A stretch of DNA of 64,000 bases from Bacteroidota bacterium (GTDB taxonomy: Bacteria > Bacteroidota > Bacteroidia > Flavobacteriales > Weeksellaceae): the NCBI GenBank assembly GCA_023458415.1, contig JAEWZO010000003.1:1-64000 (forward strand), read 5' to 3'. This document shows, in pieces, positions 50,902-60,652 of this stretch. The position numbers were made by a program, and so were the translations under genes. Every line of letters begins with the position of its first letter. Position 1 is the first letter of the stretch. The notes under the pieces are model-generated. The model was not told the origin of the DNA. It was given only the letters and a program-made list of their open reading frames with translations, and made no database searches.

Positions 50902-51663
50902 TTACTTTTTGATGATTTTCTGACTTACTGTTTTTCCGTCTACAATTCCGGTTACGATATACATTCCTTTTGCCAGGTCAGCAATGTTAAGAACTGTATT
51001 ATCCGAAACAACAGCTGTTTTAACAACCTGTCCTGCAAGAGAAACAATCTTTACTTCACCTTTTGTGGCGAAAACCAAATTATTATCTGCTACTGTATTT
51101 TTTACAAGATTTACTTTGGTAGCATTAGCACCTCCTATACCCATGGTAACCGCTGCTGTCCAAGACACGTTATCAATAGTCACCTGCTTGTTTCCATTTG
51201 CTGTACCAGTTGGATAAGAAATTTTCACGCTTACATTTCCTTCTTTATTTACCGGGACTGTAGCTGTATGAACAGTTGCATCAGCTCCGGACGCACCGAA
51301 AGGTCCAATAGTAGGTTCCTGTTGTACGCCATCAACAAACACAGCAAGGACTCTGTTGTTTTCTCCTCCAGTAAACGCTTTTCTGTAGCTGAAAGTAAAC
51401 TCACCCACACCGTTAGGAATTACAAATTCCACAGAACTTGGCTCGTCCGCACGTCTAAGCATAATCCCTGTTCCGTTAATCGCAAAATCACCCTGGTCTC
51501 TTGAATGAACATAATTAACTGTAACACCTGCTGTTTCTCCAGCAAAAGAGCCGTCCGCATAGCTGGCTGATAATGCCGTTTGCGCTTCAAAAGTTTCGGT
51601 ACCCTGTGCACTTACAGTTGCAGCAATCGCAACAGCGGCCACTAAAGAATAGAATTTTTTCAT
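50902..51663 (-). CDS. T9SS cargo protein of unknown function
   Basis: The 253-residue product has a signal peptide (about 1-19, ending TVSA before Gln), a beta-rich domain of about 155 residues (GTETFEAQTALSASYADGSF to VTIDNVSW) that looks like a lectin/jelly-roll module, and a type A sorting domain ending GMYIVTGIVDGKTVSQKIIKK. Both this and the downstream cargo protein end in KIIKK. The mature domain is not assigned to a family. Own promoter and terminator are present. Confidence 0.85.
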   Translation of the reverse strand: MKKFYSLVAAVAIAATVSAQGTETFEAQTALSASYADGSFAGETAGVTVNYVHSRDQGDFAINGTGIMLRRADEPSSVEFVIPNGVGEFTFSYRKAFTGGENNRVLAVFVDGVQQEPTIGPFGASGADATVHTATVPVNKEGNVSVKISYPTGTANGNKQVTIDNVSWTAAVTMGIGGANATKVNLVKNTVADNNLVFATKGEVKIVSLAGQVVKTAVVSDNTVLNIADLAKGMYIVTGIVDGKTVSQKIIKK

Positions 51664-51697
51664 GAATTCAAATTTTAAAAATTAATAAATTACTGGG

Positions 51698-51705
51698 CAA
51701 AAATA
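51698..51705 (-). promoter_or_regulatory. -7 promoter element of the second T9SS cargo gene
   Basis: The minus strand reads TATTTTTG, 34 bp before the ATG at 51663. Confidence 0.5.
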
Positions 51706-51812
51706 CAATACTTTTTATTAGTTTCATAATAATAACGTTACATTTCTATTAACTTTTCAATTACAATTTTAGCGGCGCTTTTTCGTTACTTTTACAGTTT
51801 ATTTTCGCGGCT

Positions 51813-54800
51813 TTGTCCAAAAAATTACTTTTTCTGTTACTTCAGCTGGTTGGGTTATGTCTTTATAACGCACAGATTTTTACTTGGAAAAATCCAAATA
51901 TCCCCGAAGATTCCATGAAGCAGGATTCGCTGCTCTCCCAAATTATTGAAGCTGATGTTTTTCAGAAAGACACTTTAGATTTTGTAAAAACACCGGACAG
52001 AATCATTATTGATGAAGCCGTTATCGTAAAAAATCCGCGCTCTAAAATTCTGGGCGATCTCAATTCAAAAGGCTCCATTATCCGGGGAATTACCTTTGGG
52101 AACAACCAGGGCCAAAGCGTACAAAGCTCTATGGATCTGCAGGTTTCCGGCAAGTTATCCAACGATGTTTCTGTGCTCGCAAGCATCTCCGATCATAATT
52201 TGCCGATTCAGGCCGACGGTTACACACAAACTCTGGAAGAATTCGACAAAATTTACATGCAGCTCAATATCCGCGACAAATCCATTCTTCGCGCCGGGCA
52301 TCTCGATCTTCTGGACGATACAACGTATTTCGGCCGATATCAGCGCAGAAGCATGGGACTGCAGTTTCAAACACGTTTTGGAAAAGAAAACCAGACTTTT
52401 GCTGATATTTCTGCTGGTGTTGCAAGAAGTGAATTTCACCGCGTACGCTTTCAGGGTGTGGAAGGAAATCAGGGTCCGTACCGGCTGAACGGAAGATCCG
52501 GTGAGCAGTTTATAACCATTATCTCAGGCTCGGAACAGGTTTTTATTGACGGAATTCTGATGACCCGCGGCGAAAATGAAGATTATGTAATCAACTATAA
52601 TACTGGCGAAATAACATTCACGAGTTTCCGACCAATTTTTAAGCAGAATTTCATCACGGTTTCATACAATTACACCAATAGAAATTATGCGCGTTTTCTG
52701 GTAACAGGAAGCGTTCAGCATCAGCGTGAAAGACTGAAATTAGGCGTCAACTGGTTTTTGGAAAATGACAACCGCAATGCTCCACTTTCATTGAATCTTT
52801 CGGAAGAGGACCAGAAAATTCTTGCAGAAGCAGGCAACAATCCGGAACTGATGTACGCACCGTCCGGAACTGTGACTGAATACGACGTGAACAAAATTCT
52901 GTACCGGTTAGTAAACAGTCCTTCAGGTAATTATTACGAATTTTCAACTGACGAAAACAGCACGCTTTATCAGGTTGCCTTTACTTTTTTTGGGGAAAAT
53001 CTTGGTGATTACCGAATAAAGCAAACCACAAATAATGGACGCGTTTTCGAATTCGTGGGTACAGGAATGGGAAATTATCGTGCAGTTCGGAAGCTTCCTT
53101 CTCCTCAAAAATCCAACGTTTTTTCTGCAAATGGTGAATATTTAATTCGAGGAGGTAAAATTGGAGCTGATGTTTCATTGAGTAATCACGACATCAATCT
53201 TTTTTCGTCAAAAGATTCCGATCAAAATCTGGGTTATGCCGCCAGAATTTTTGCCAACAAAATTTTCAGAGTGAACTCCTGGAAAGGAACTTCAGGAATT
53301 GAATATCAACACATTAACTCGCAATTCCACGTTCTTGACCGGATTAACGACGTTGAATTTTCACGTGATTTCAATCTTCAGAACGAATTCAACAACCGAA
53401 CTCAAAACAGATTGATTTTCAGTTTTTTAAATGAATGGAAAAACTCTTCATTCCTGAATTACCATTTAAATTATCTCGACGAAAAAGAGGCCTACACCGG
53501 AATAAAAAATGACCTTGATTTCGGATGGCTGAAAGGCAACTTCAAAACAAAAGGAAATGTTTCTTATCTCGATACCAAATCTGTTTTTCAAAACACGCAG
53601 TTCGCTCGCGGTGCTGTGATTTCAGAGTTGGAAGGCAAAAAAGGAAGCTGGGCTTTGGGAGGAAGTCTGGAACATAATCTGAAAAAATTTAACGAAACTC
53701 AACAGGTGGATGTTACAAGTTTCAGCTGGAAAGAAATTTTTGTCCAGAAGAAAATTGGCGATTCCGCAAGAACTCGACTTCTTACCAGAATGTACTTTCG
53801 GGATAACGATTCTGTTCGGAACAACCAACTGGAAAACATGAATCATATTCTGGGGTTAATGACTGAAAGTCAAATTATTAAAACCGAAAAAACCACCCTG
53901 AATGCGATGCTGCACTACCGGAAATTTTTCTACCAGAATCAGGAAGTGAATGAAAACCTGAATAATGATTTTATCGTAGGAAATCTTCAGTACAATCAGC
54001 AGCTTTTCCGCAACGGTATGCGTTTGCAGGCTTTTTATGAACTCGGTAACGGACAGGAAGCACAACGCGAATTTCAATACATCAAAGTAACCGACGGACA
54101 GGGAATTTACAAATGGACCGATTATAACGGCGATGGTGTACAGCAACTCGACGAGTTTGAAATTGCAGAATATGCAGATTTGGCGCAATACATTCGAGTT
54201 TACACGAACACAGTGAATTACGTTCCGTCCAACAAAAACAAACTTCAGCTGGCAATTTTCATGAATCCATCAGTCATTTTCAATTCGGAAAACAGCTTTC
54301 TGAAAAGATGGAATTTCAACGTTTCGCTTAATTCTCAGAACTCATTTTATAAAGAAGACCGCGTTCTAGTCTTGAATCCTTTTGAAAAAAATGAAAGGCA
54401 GATTTTAAAAAATCAAAATTTTCTGGCATCAGCGCAATTCAACCCAACTGAAAAATCCGGCTGGAACGGAAATTACCGTTTTATCGCAAACGACAATTTA
54501 ATCAATGCTAATTTCAGCAATGAAGAGCGTGCGCAACAGTCTCATTTGCTGAATATTGGATATTGGTTTAATAAAAACTTTCGAATCGATTGGGCGAATG
54601 AAGCGCATCACATCATCAATTCATCGGAACTTTTCAACTCTCGGGATTACACTTTGAACAATTTGGAAACTAAGCCAAAACTCACATACAAATTTACCAA
54701 CGCTTTACAATCCGAATTTTCTGCAGGTTGGCGCAGGAAAGACAGAACTGATGGTGAAGAATCACTAAAAACCCTCGATTTAACGGGAAGTTTGCAGTGG

Positions 54801-55046
54801 GAACATCGAAAAACTTCGGTTCGGGGAAGCTTTTCATTCATCAATAATGATTTTACAGGAAACAGCTTTTCAATTGTGGGAAATCAGATGCTAGACGGTT
54901 TGAAGCCGGGAAAAAATCAGGTTTGGTCCATTTTTATTCAACAGGCGCTTAACTCTTTCATCCAACTAAATATCAATTATGAAGGCAGAAATTCCGGTGA
55001 ACGCGCTATCCATATCGGAAGCATGCAGGTGAAAGCCACTTTCTAA
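51813..55046 (+). CDS. Large outer-membrane barrel protein of unknown function
   Basis: The 1077-residue product has a signal peptide (about 1-20, ending LYNA before Gln). The rest is beta-rich with many aromatic-ended strands, consistent with a large outer-membrane barrel. A conserved segment, GSEQVFIDGILMTRGENEDY then VINYNTGEITFTSFRPI (about 242-280), resembles repeats found in the T9SS translocon protein SprA and related Bacteroidota surface proteins. Residues 1-60 are acidic and may be periplasmic. The start is a TTG shortly after a near-consensus -7 (TACTTTTA, 51787-51794). No specific function can be given. Confidence 0.75.
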   Translation: MSKKLLFLLLQLVGLCLYNAQIFTWKNPNIPEDSMKQDSLLSQIIEADVFQKDTLDFVKTPDRIIIDEAVIVKNPRSKILGDLNSKGSIIRGITFGNNQGQSVQSSMDLQVSGKLSNDVSVLASISDHNLPIQADGYTQTLEEFDKIYMQLNIRDKSILRAGHLDLLDDTTYFGRYQRRSMGLQFQTRFGKENQTFADISAGVARSEFHRVRFQGVEGNQGPYRLNGRSGEQFITIISGSEQVFIDGILMTRGENEDYVINYNTGEITFTSFRPIFKQNFITVSYNYTNRNYARFLVTGSVQHQRERLKLGVNWFLENDNRNAPLSLNLSEEDQKILAEAGNNPELMYAPSGTVTEYDVNKILYRLVNSPSGNYYEFSTDENSTLYQVAFTFFGENLGDYRIKQTTNNGRVFEFVGTGMGNYRAVRKLPSPQKSNVFSANGEYLIRGGKIGADVSLSNHDINLFSSKDSDQNLGYAARIFANKIFRVNSWKGTSGIEYQHINSQFHVLDRINDVEFSRDFNLQNEFNNRTQNRLIFSFLNEWKNSSFLNYHLNYLDEKEAYTGIKNDLDFGWLKGNFKTKGNVSYLDTKSVFQNTQFARGAVISELEGKKGSWALGGSLEHNLKKFNETQQVDVTSFSWKEIFVQKKIGDSARTRLLTRMYFRDNDSVRNNQLENMNHILGLMTESQIIKTEKTTLNAMLHYRKFFYQNQEVNENLNNDFIVGNLQYNQQLFRNGMRLQAFYELGNGQEAQREFQYIKVTDGQGIYKWTDYNGDGVQQLDEFEIAEYADLAQYIRVYTNTVNYVPSNKNKLQLAIFMNPSVIFNSENSFLKRWNFNVSLNSQNSFYKEDRVLVLNPFEKNERQILKNQNFLASAQFNPTEKSGWNGNYRFIANDNLINANFSNEERAQQSHLLNIGYWFNKNFRIDWANEAHHIINSSELFNSRDYTLNNLETKPKLTYKFTNALQSEFSAGWRRKDRTDGEESLKTLDLTGSLQWEHRKTSVRGSFSFINNDFTGNSFSIVGNQMLDGLKPGKNQVWSIFIQQALNSFIQLNINYEGRNSGERAIHIGSMQVKATF

Positions 55047-55073
55047 TCGCTAAAATCAAAACAATCAAATCCT

Positions 55074-55081
55074 TATCTTTG
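55074..55081 (+). promoter_or_regulatory. -7 promoter element of the dus gene
   Basis: TATCTTTG ends four bases before the ATG at 55086, the same arrangement as rbfA and aroE, predicting a leaderless or nearly leaderless message. Confidence 0.55.
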
Positions 55082-55085
55082 CCAC

Positions 55086-56078
55086 ATGATAAAAATCGGG
55101 AATACTGAACTGCCGGATTTTCCGCTTCTGCTTGCTCCCATGGAGGATGTGAGCGATCCGCCTTTTAGAAGACTTTGTAAAATGCACGGTGCAGATTTGA
55201 TGTATTCGGAGTTTATTTCTTCTGAAGGGTTGATTCGTGATGCCATAAAATCCAGAAAAAAACTGGATATTTTCGACTACGAAAGACCGGTGGGAATCCA
55301 GATTTTCGGCGGAGATGAAGAGGCGATGTCGATGTCGGCAAAAATTGTTGAAACCGTAAATCCTGATTTAGTGGATATTAACTTTGGTTGTCCGGTTAAA
55401 AAAGTGGTTTGTAAAGGTGCAGGTGCAGGCGTTTTGAAAGATATTGATTTGATGGTTCGCCTTACGAAAGCGGTGGTGAATTCAACAAATCTTCCGGTTA
55501 CGGTTAAAACGCGTTTAGGTTGGGATACCGAAACCATCAATATTATGGAAGTTGCGGAGCGACTTCAGGAGGCTGGAATAAAAGCGTTGACCATTCACGC
55601 AAGAACTCGCGCGCAAATGTATAAAGGTGAAGCAGACTGGGATTACATTTCGAAAGTGAAAAATAATCCGAATATTGAAATTCCCATTTTTGGAAACGGC
55701 GATATTGACTCTCCACAAAAAGCTCTGGAATACAGAACAAAATACGACTGCGACGGAATAATGATTGGTCGTGGCGCTATTGGTTATCCGTGGATTTTCA
55801 ATGAAATAAAGCATTTTTTCGAAACCGGAGAAATTCTTCCAGAACCAACTGTGGAAGACCGTTTGCAAGCAGTAAGGCAACACGCAAAGTGGAGCGCAGA
55901 ATGGAAAGGTGAGCGTGTTGGTCTTTTGGAAATGAGACAGCATTACAGCAATTATTTCCGTGGAATTCCGCATTTTAAAGATTTCAAAAGACAGTTTCTG
56001 GAAGTTTTTTCCCTCGAAGAAATGGATGAACTTATTGAAAAAACAAAAGAATTCTACCACGAATTCGCAGCGAGATAG
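55086..56078 (+). CDS. tRNA-dihydrouridine synthase (DusB-like)
   Basis: The 330-residue enzyme reduces uridine to dihydrouridine in tRNA using FMN and NADPH. Motifs are LAPMEDVSDPPFRRLC at the N-terminus, VDINFGCPVKKVVCKGAGAG with the catalytic Cys (about 101), KTRLGWD, LTIHARTRAQMYKGEADWDY and the FMN loop GNGDI...GIMIGRGAIGYPWIF. A C-terminal helical domain for tRNA binding follows (about 245-330). Assigned to the DusB group by overall pattern; exact target position is inferred. Confidence 0.92.
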   Translation: MIKIGNTELPDFPLLLAPMEDVSDPPFRRLCKMHGADLMYSEFISSEGLIRDAIKSRKKLDIFDYERPVGIQIFGGDEEAMSMSAKIVETVNPDLVDINFGCPVKKVVCKGAGAGVLKDIDLMVRLTKAVVNSTNLPVTVKTRLGWDTETINIMEVAERLQEAGIKALTIHARTRAQMYKGEADWDYISKVKNNPNIEIPIFGNGDIDSPQKALEYRTKYDCDGIMIGRGAIGYPWIFNEIKHFFETGEILPEPTVEDRLQAVRQHAKWSAEWKGERVGLLEMRQHYSNYFRGIPHFKDFKRQFLEVFSLEEMDELIEKTKEFYHEFAAR

Positions 56079-56102
56079 CCATCAAATTTTTCAAAAAAAA
56101 CG

Positions 56103-57317
56103 ATGACCAATAAATTCAAAATCATCAACGATCCGGTCCACGGATTTATTAAAATACCTTTCGAAATTCTTTTTGATGTTATTGAACATCCTTATTTTCA
56201 GCGTCTTCGAAGAATCTCACAAACAGGTTTACTCAACCTTATTTTTCCTGGCGCCACACACACAAGATTTCATCACGCTTTAGGAGCGATGCATTTGATG
56301 TTCAGCGCACTGGAAACTTTAAAAATGAAAGGCACGGAAATTTCCTGGGATGAAGAAAAAGCCGCCATGCTTGCGATACTGATGCACGATGTTGGCCACG
56401 GTCCTTTTTCACATGCACTGGAAAATATGCTGATGGAAAACTGGCATCACGAAAAACTTTCACTGTTGTTGATGAACAGAATTAACGAAAATTTCAATGG
56501 TGAACTCAATATGGCCATTGAAATGTTTCAGGGAAAATACCATAGGAAATTTTTCAACCAGCTGGTTTCATCACAGTTGGATGTAGACCGATTGGATTAT
56601 CTGAAGCGGGACAGTTTTTTCACCGGTGTTTCCGAAGGGAATATCAACACACAGAGGATTATTTCGATGATGAACGTCTGCGAAGACGAACTTGTAATTG
56701 ATGCCAAAGGAATTTATTCTATCGAAAATTATCTCACCGCGAGAATGTTCATGTATTGGCAAGTGTATTATCATAAAACTGCCGCACTTTCTGAACATAT
56801 TCTTGTCAAAATTTTAGAACGCGCAAAAGAATTAACCGTTGAAGGAAAAGACTTACCCGCGCCGGAAAATCTGAAATATTTCCTACAGAAAAACAAATTT
56901 CAGGAAGCGTCGGATGAGGATATTACAAGATTTACTGAACTGGACGATAATGATATCATTCAGGCGATGAAACTGTGGCAAAATAGTGATGATCTCATTC
57001 TCTCCTATTTTTGTAAATCAGTGATTAAAAGACAGTTGCCGAAAACCATTATTTCGTCACAGCCGTTCGCTGAAGATTTTATTGAAGAAAAAATTAAGAA
57101 AACCAATCAGTACTTCAAAACTGAAAACGGACATAAAGTGGTTGAACAGATTTCGAGAAGTCTATTGCCTTATAACAAAGTGAAACAACCGATTTATCTG
57201 CTACGTAAAAATGGAGAAAAAGTGGAACTGGACCAATTTGAAAGTCAGATTCTATCTTCATCCATCACAGATTTGAATACTAAATACATATTGTACTTCC
57301 CTCGCGAAATCAGCTAA
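56103..57317 (+). CDS. HD-domain phosphohydrolase (dNTPase-like)
   Basis: The 404-residue protein belongs to the YdhJ/SAMHD1-like HD group. The metal site is seen in THTRFHHALGAMHLM (first His), LMHDVGHGPFSHALE (HD pair plus HGPFSH, about 96-110), and SSQLDVDRLDYLKRDSFFTGV (Asp). Such enzymes hydrolyse deoxynucleoside triphosphates to nucleosides and triphosphate, though many remain untested. It lies 24 bp after dus and ahead of the lipid A cluster, an arrangement common in Flavobacteriia. Confidence 0.87.
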   Translation: MTNKFKIINDPVHGFIKIPFEILFDVIEHPYFQRLRRISQTGLLNLIFPGATHTRFHHALGAMHLMFSALETLKMKGTEISWDEEKAAMLAILMHDVGHGPFSHALENMLMENWHHEKLSLLLMNRINENFNGELNMAIEMFQGKYHRKFFNQLVSSQLDVDRLDYLKRDSFFTGVSEGNINTQRIISMMNVCEDELVIDAKGIYSIENYLTARMFMYWQVYYHKTAALSEHILVKILERAKELTVEGKDLPAPENLKYFLQKNKFQEASDEDITRFTELDDNDIIQAMKLWQNSDDLILSYFCKSVIKRQLPKTIISSQPFAEDFIEEKIKKTNQYFKTENGHKVVEQISRSLLPYNKVKQPIYLLRKNGEKVELDQFESQILSSSITDLNTKYILYFPREIS

Positions 57318-57392
57318 CTTTAGCTCTACAATTATTTTCAGAAAAATAACACGTGTAAACACTAAAAAACGCTGCGATATTTCACAAATTCA

Positions 57393-57400
57393 TATCTTTG
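57393..57400 (+). promoter_or_regulatory. -7 promoter element of the lpx operon
   Basis: TATCTTTG lies 6 bases before the lpxD ATG at 57407. A TTG in frame with lpxD is part of this element and so is unlikely to be the start codon. Confidence 0.55.
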
Positions 57401-57406
57401 CATAAT

Positions 57407-58438
57407 ATGGAATTTACAGCATCGCAGATTGCAGAATTCATCAACGGAAAAATAATTGGCGACAGCAATGCGCTGATTACAGGAGTTTCTCCAATAGAAG
57501 CCGGTGAAGAAGGCCATCTTTCCTTTGTTGCACAGGAAAGATTCGCGCCGTATATAGAATCTTCCAAATGTTCCGTGCTCATTGTTTCCGAAAAACTTTT
57601 AACGCAGCAAAGCTATCAACCAACCATTATTGCGGTGGAAGATGCTTACCTTTCTTTTCAGGTATTGATGAACCTTTATCAGCAGATGCAGGGCAGAAAA
57701 TCCGGAATAGAAGACGGTGCGGTATTTCATGAATCGTCTACTGTAGGCGAAAATGTTTACGTTGGCGCATTTACCTGTGTTTCGGAAAAAGTAAAAATTG
57801 GTGACGGTACGCAAATTTATCCTCAGGTTTACATTGGAAAAAATGTTAAAATCGGACGCAACTGCATCATTTACAGCGGCGTAAGGATTTATGATTATTG
57901 CGTAATCGGTGATAACTGTATCGTACATTCCAATACGGTAATCGGTTCTGACGGTTTTGGTTTTCAACCTACAAAAGACGGCTATCAGAAAATTCCACAG
58001 CTCGGGAATGTTGTCCTGGAAGACAATGTTGAAATTGGATCGAACTGTAGTATAGACCGTGGAACCATCGGATCTACCATCATTGGAAAAGGAACCAAAA
58101 TTGACAACCTCATCCAGATTGCACACAACGTAAAAATTGGCCAGAACAATGTAATCGCTGCACAGGCAGGAATTGCAGGTTCCACCGTAATTGGAAACTG
58201 GAACCAAATTGGCGGACAGGTTGGAATTGTGGGCCACATCAATATTGGAAATCAGGTGAAAATTCAGGCACAAAGTGGAGTAAATTCAAGCGCTAAAGAC
58301 GGAGAAATCCTGTACGGTTCACCTGCAATTGGAGCCAGTGATTACCGCCGTAACTACGTGCATTTCAGAAACTTTACTGAAATAGTTAAAAGAATCAATA
58401 ATCTCGAAAAAAACTCAAAAGATCAAACTAATGAGTGA
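57407..58438 (+). CDS. lpxD: UDP-3-O-acylglucosamine N-acyltransferase
   Basis: LpxD adds the second 3-hydroxyacyl chain in lipid A synthesis. The 343-residue protein has an N-terminal uridine-binding domain (to about 100), a left-handed beta-helix of hexapeptide repeats (VKIGDGTQI, VKIGRNCII, and so on), and the catalytic His in NLIQIAHNVKIGQNNVI (about 241). The C-terminal helix ends near 340. Full family length. The stop overlaps the lpxC-fabZ start by 8 bp. Confidence 0.95.
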   Translation: MEFTASQIAEFINGKIIGDSNALITGVSPIEAGEEGHLSFVAQERFAPYIESSKCSVLIVSEKLLTQQSYQPTIIAVEDAYLSFQVLMNLYQQMQGRKSGIEDGAVFHESSTVGENVYVGAFTCVSEKVKIGDGTQIYPQVYIGKNVKIGRNCIIYSGVRIYDYCVIGDNCIVHSNTVIGSDGFGFQPTKDGYQKIPQLGNVVLEDNVEIGSNCSIDRGTIGSTIIGKGTKIDNLIQIAHNVKIGQNNVIAAQAGIAGSTVIGNWNQIGGQVGIVGHINIGNQVKIQAQSGVNSSAKDGEILYGSPAIGASDYRRNYVHFRNFTEIVKRINNLEKNSKDQTNE

Positions 58439-59828
58439 TATGCAAAAAACCTTAAAGGAAGAGGTTTCCCTCTCCGGAATCGGGCTGCACACCGGCAAAG
58501 AAGTAAATCTTACCATAAAACCGGCCAAAGAAAATACGGGCTATGTATTTGTGAGAACCGATCTTGAAGGTCAACCGCAGGTTGAAGCTGATGTAAATTA
58601 TGTAACCACAACCGAAAGAGGAACTACCCTGGAAAAACTGGGAGTTCGCATTCATACTTGTGAGCATTTGCTTGCTGCACTTGTTGGTTGCGATATCGAT
58701 AACGCTTATCTCGAAATGAACAGCGCTGAACCACCAATTATGGACGGATCATCCAAATATTTCGTTGAAGCCATCGAAAAAGCCGGGATCGAAGAACAAA
58801 GCCAGCCAAGAGAATACCTTGTTGTAAAAGAGGTAATGAGTTTTGTTGATGCCAATACAGGATCAGAAATTACCATTATTCCTGCAGATAACTATGAAGT
58901 AACCACGATGGTTGATTTTGGAACCAAAGTATTGGGTACTCAAAATGCAACACTGAAAGATATTTCTGAATTTAAGGATGAGATTTCTTCTGCACGTACA
59001 TTTTCATTCTTACATGAACTTGAAATGCTATTGGATGCAGGTTTGATTAAAGGTGGTGACATTTCGAATGCTATTGTTTACGTAGATAAAGAACTAACTC
59101 CGGAAACTTCAGAAAAATTGAAGAAAGCTTTCGGAAAAGATCATGTTTCCATTCGCCCGAACGGAATTTTAGATAATCTAACCCTAAACTATCCGAACGA
59201 AGCAGCCCGTCACAAACTTTTGGATGTAATCGGTGATCTGGCTTTGGTGGGCGTTAAAATAAAGGGGAAAGTAATTGCAAACAAACCTGGACATTTCGTG
59301 AATACTCAGTTTGCTAAAAAACTGAACCGTCACTGGAAAATGCTCAAAAAGAAAAACGTTCCGGATTTTGACATTCACAAAGAACCGGTTTTCGATATCA
59401 ACGGAATTATGCGCCTCATGCCGCACCGTTATCCGTTTCTATTAATTGATAAAGTTCTGGAACTCTCGGACAAACACGTGGTTGGGCTTAAAAATGTAAC
59501 TTTTAACGAACCGTTTTTCGTTGGTCACTTCCCGAAAGAACCAGTTATGCCGGGCGTTTTGCAGGTTGAAGCTTTGGCACAAACAGGAGGAATTCTGGTT
59601 CTTGCAAGTGTTCCGGATCCGGAGAATTATTCTACTTATTTCATTAAAATTGATAAAGTAAAATTCAAAAGAAAAGTTGTTCCGGGCGACACTATTATAT
59701 TTAAAATCGAATTAATAACACCTATCAGAAGAGGAATTGTACACATGCAGGGTTACGGATATGTTGGAGAAAACATTGTAGTAGAAGCCGAATTGATGGC
59801 TCAGGTGGCAAAAAACACTGCAGAATAA
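58431..59828 (+). CDS. LpxC-FabZ fusion
   Basis: One 465-residue chain joins two enzymes. Residues about 1-300 are the zinc deacetylase LpxC, with HTCEHLLAAL and, near 264, RHKLLDVIGDLALVG supplying zinc and catalytic residues. Residues about 315-465 are FabZ, 3-hydroxyacyl-ACP dehydratase, with LMPHRYPFLLIDKV and GHFPKEPVMPGVLQVEALAQ (catalytic His and Glu). The fusion is usual in Bacteroidota and ties lipid A commitment to fatty-acid flux. lpxA begins directly after the stop codon. Confidence 0.95.
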   Translation: MSDMQKTLKEEVSLSGIGLHTGKEVNLTIKPAKENTGYVFVRTDLEGQPQVEADVNYVTTTERGTTLEKLGVRIHTCEHLLAALVGCDIDNAYLEMNSAEPPIMDGSSKYFVEAIEKAGIEEQSQPREYLVVKEVMSFVDANTGSEITIIPADNYEVTTMVDFGTKVLGTQNATLKDISEFKDEISSARTFSFLHELEMLLDAGLIKGGDISNAIVYVDKELTPETSEKLKKAFGKDHVSIRPNGILDNLTLNYPNEAARHKLLDVIGDLALVGVKIKGKVIANKPGHFVNTQFAKKLNRHWKMLKKKNVPDFDIHKEPVFDINGIMRLMPHRYPFLLIDKVLELSDKHVVGLKNVTFNEPFFVGHFPKEPVMPGVLQVEALAQTGGILVLASVPDPENYSTYFIKIDKVKFKRKVVPGDTIIFKIELITPIRRGIVHMQGYGYVGENIVVEAELMAQVAKNTAE

Positions 59829-60617
59829 ATGATTCACCAATTAGCAGCCGTTGATAAGCGTGCAAAAATTAAAAAAAATGTAATTGTTGAACCTTTTACA
59901 ACCATTGCAGGTGATGTAGAAATTGGCGAAGGAACATGGATTGGGTCGAATGTAACCATTATGGATGGTGCAAGAATTGGGAAAAACTGCAGAATTTTTC
60001 CGGGCACTGTAATTTCAGCAATTCCACAGGATCTTAAATTTGACGGAGAAGATACACAGGTGATTATTGGTGACGGAACGACCATCCGCGAATGCGTTAC
60101 TGTAAACCGCGGAACTAAAGCTTTAGGTTACACAAAAATTGGCAACGACTGCCTAATTATGGCTACATCGCATATTGCGCACGACTGTGTACTTGGTAAT
60201 AATGTAATTATTGTGAACGGTTGCGGAATAGCAGGTCATGTAGAAATTGGTGATTTCACAGTAATGGGTGGACTTTCAGCGGTGCATCAGTTTGGAAAAG
60301 TCGGAAAACATGTGATGATTTCCGGTGGTACGTTGGTAAGAAAAGACATTCCGCCATACATCAAAGTAGCGAGAGAACCAATGAGCTATGCGGGAATCAA
60401 TTCTGTTGGCTTGAGACGCAGAGGTTTCAGTAACGAAAAAATCTTCGAAATTCAGAAAATCTACCGTTATATTTTTCAGATGAAAATGAACGTAACGCAG
60501 GCTTCCAACTATATTGAAAAGGAAATGTTGCCTACCGCAGAACGCGACGAAATCTTGGAGTTTATCCGAAATTCTCCTCGCGGAATTGTAAAAGGTTACG
60601 GAACAGGCAAAGAATAA
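59829..60617 (+). CDS. lpxA: UDP-N-acetylglucosamine acyltransferase
   Basis: LpxA transfers the first 3-hydroxyacyl chain to UDP-GlcNAc. The 262-residue protein has the hexapeptide beta-helix (VEIGEGTWIGSNVTI, IGDGTTIRECVTVNRGT), the catalytic His in MATSHIAHDCVLGN (about 121), GGLSAVHQFGKVG, and the C-terminal helical domain typical of the family. The gene starts at the base after the LpxC-FabZ stop. Confidence 0.96.
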   Translation: MIHQLAAVDKRAKIKKNVIVEPFTTIAGDVEIGEGTWIGSNVTIMDGARIGKNCRIFPGTVISAIPQDLKFDGEDTQVIIGDGTTIRECVTVNRGTKALGYTKIGNDCLIMATSHIAHDCVLGNNVIIVNGCGIAGHVEIGDFTVMGGLSAVHQFGKVGKHVMISGGTLVRKDIPPYIKVAREPMSYAGINSVGLRRRGFSNEKIFEIQKIYRYIFQMKMNVTQASNYIEKEMLPTAERDEILEFIRNSPRGIVKGYGTGKE

Positions 60618-60652
60618 ATCAGAAAAAACTTAAAAAAAATAAACAACTATTA

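Noticed and set aside
57599..58273. Open frame of 224 codons on the minus strand inside lpxD
   Set aside because: Antisense of hexapeptide repeats; periodic Asn/Val composition mirrors the sense repeat.
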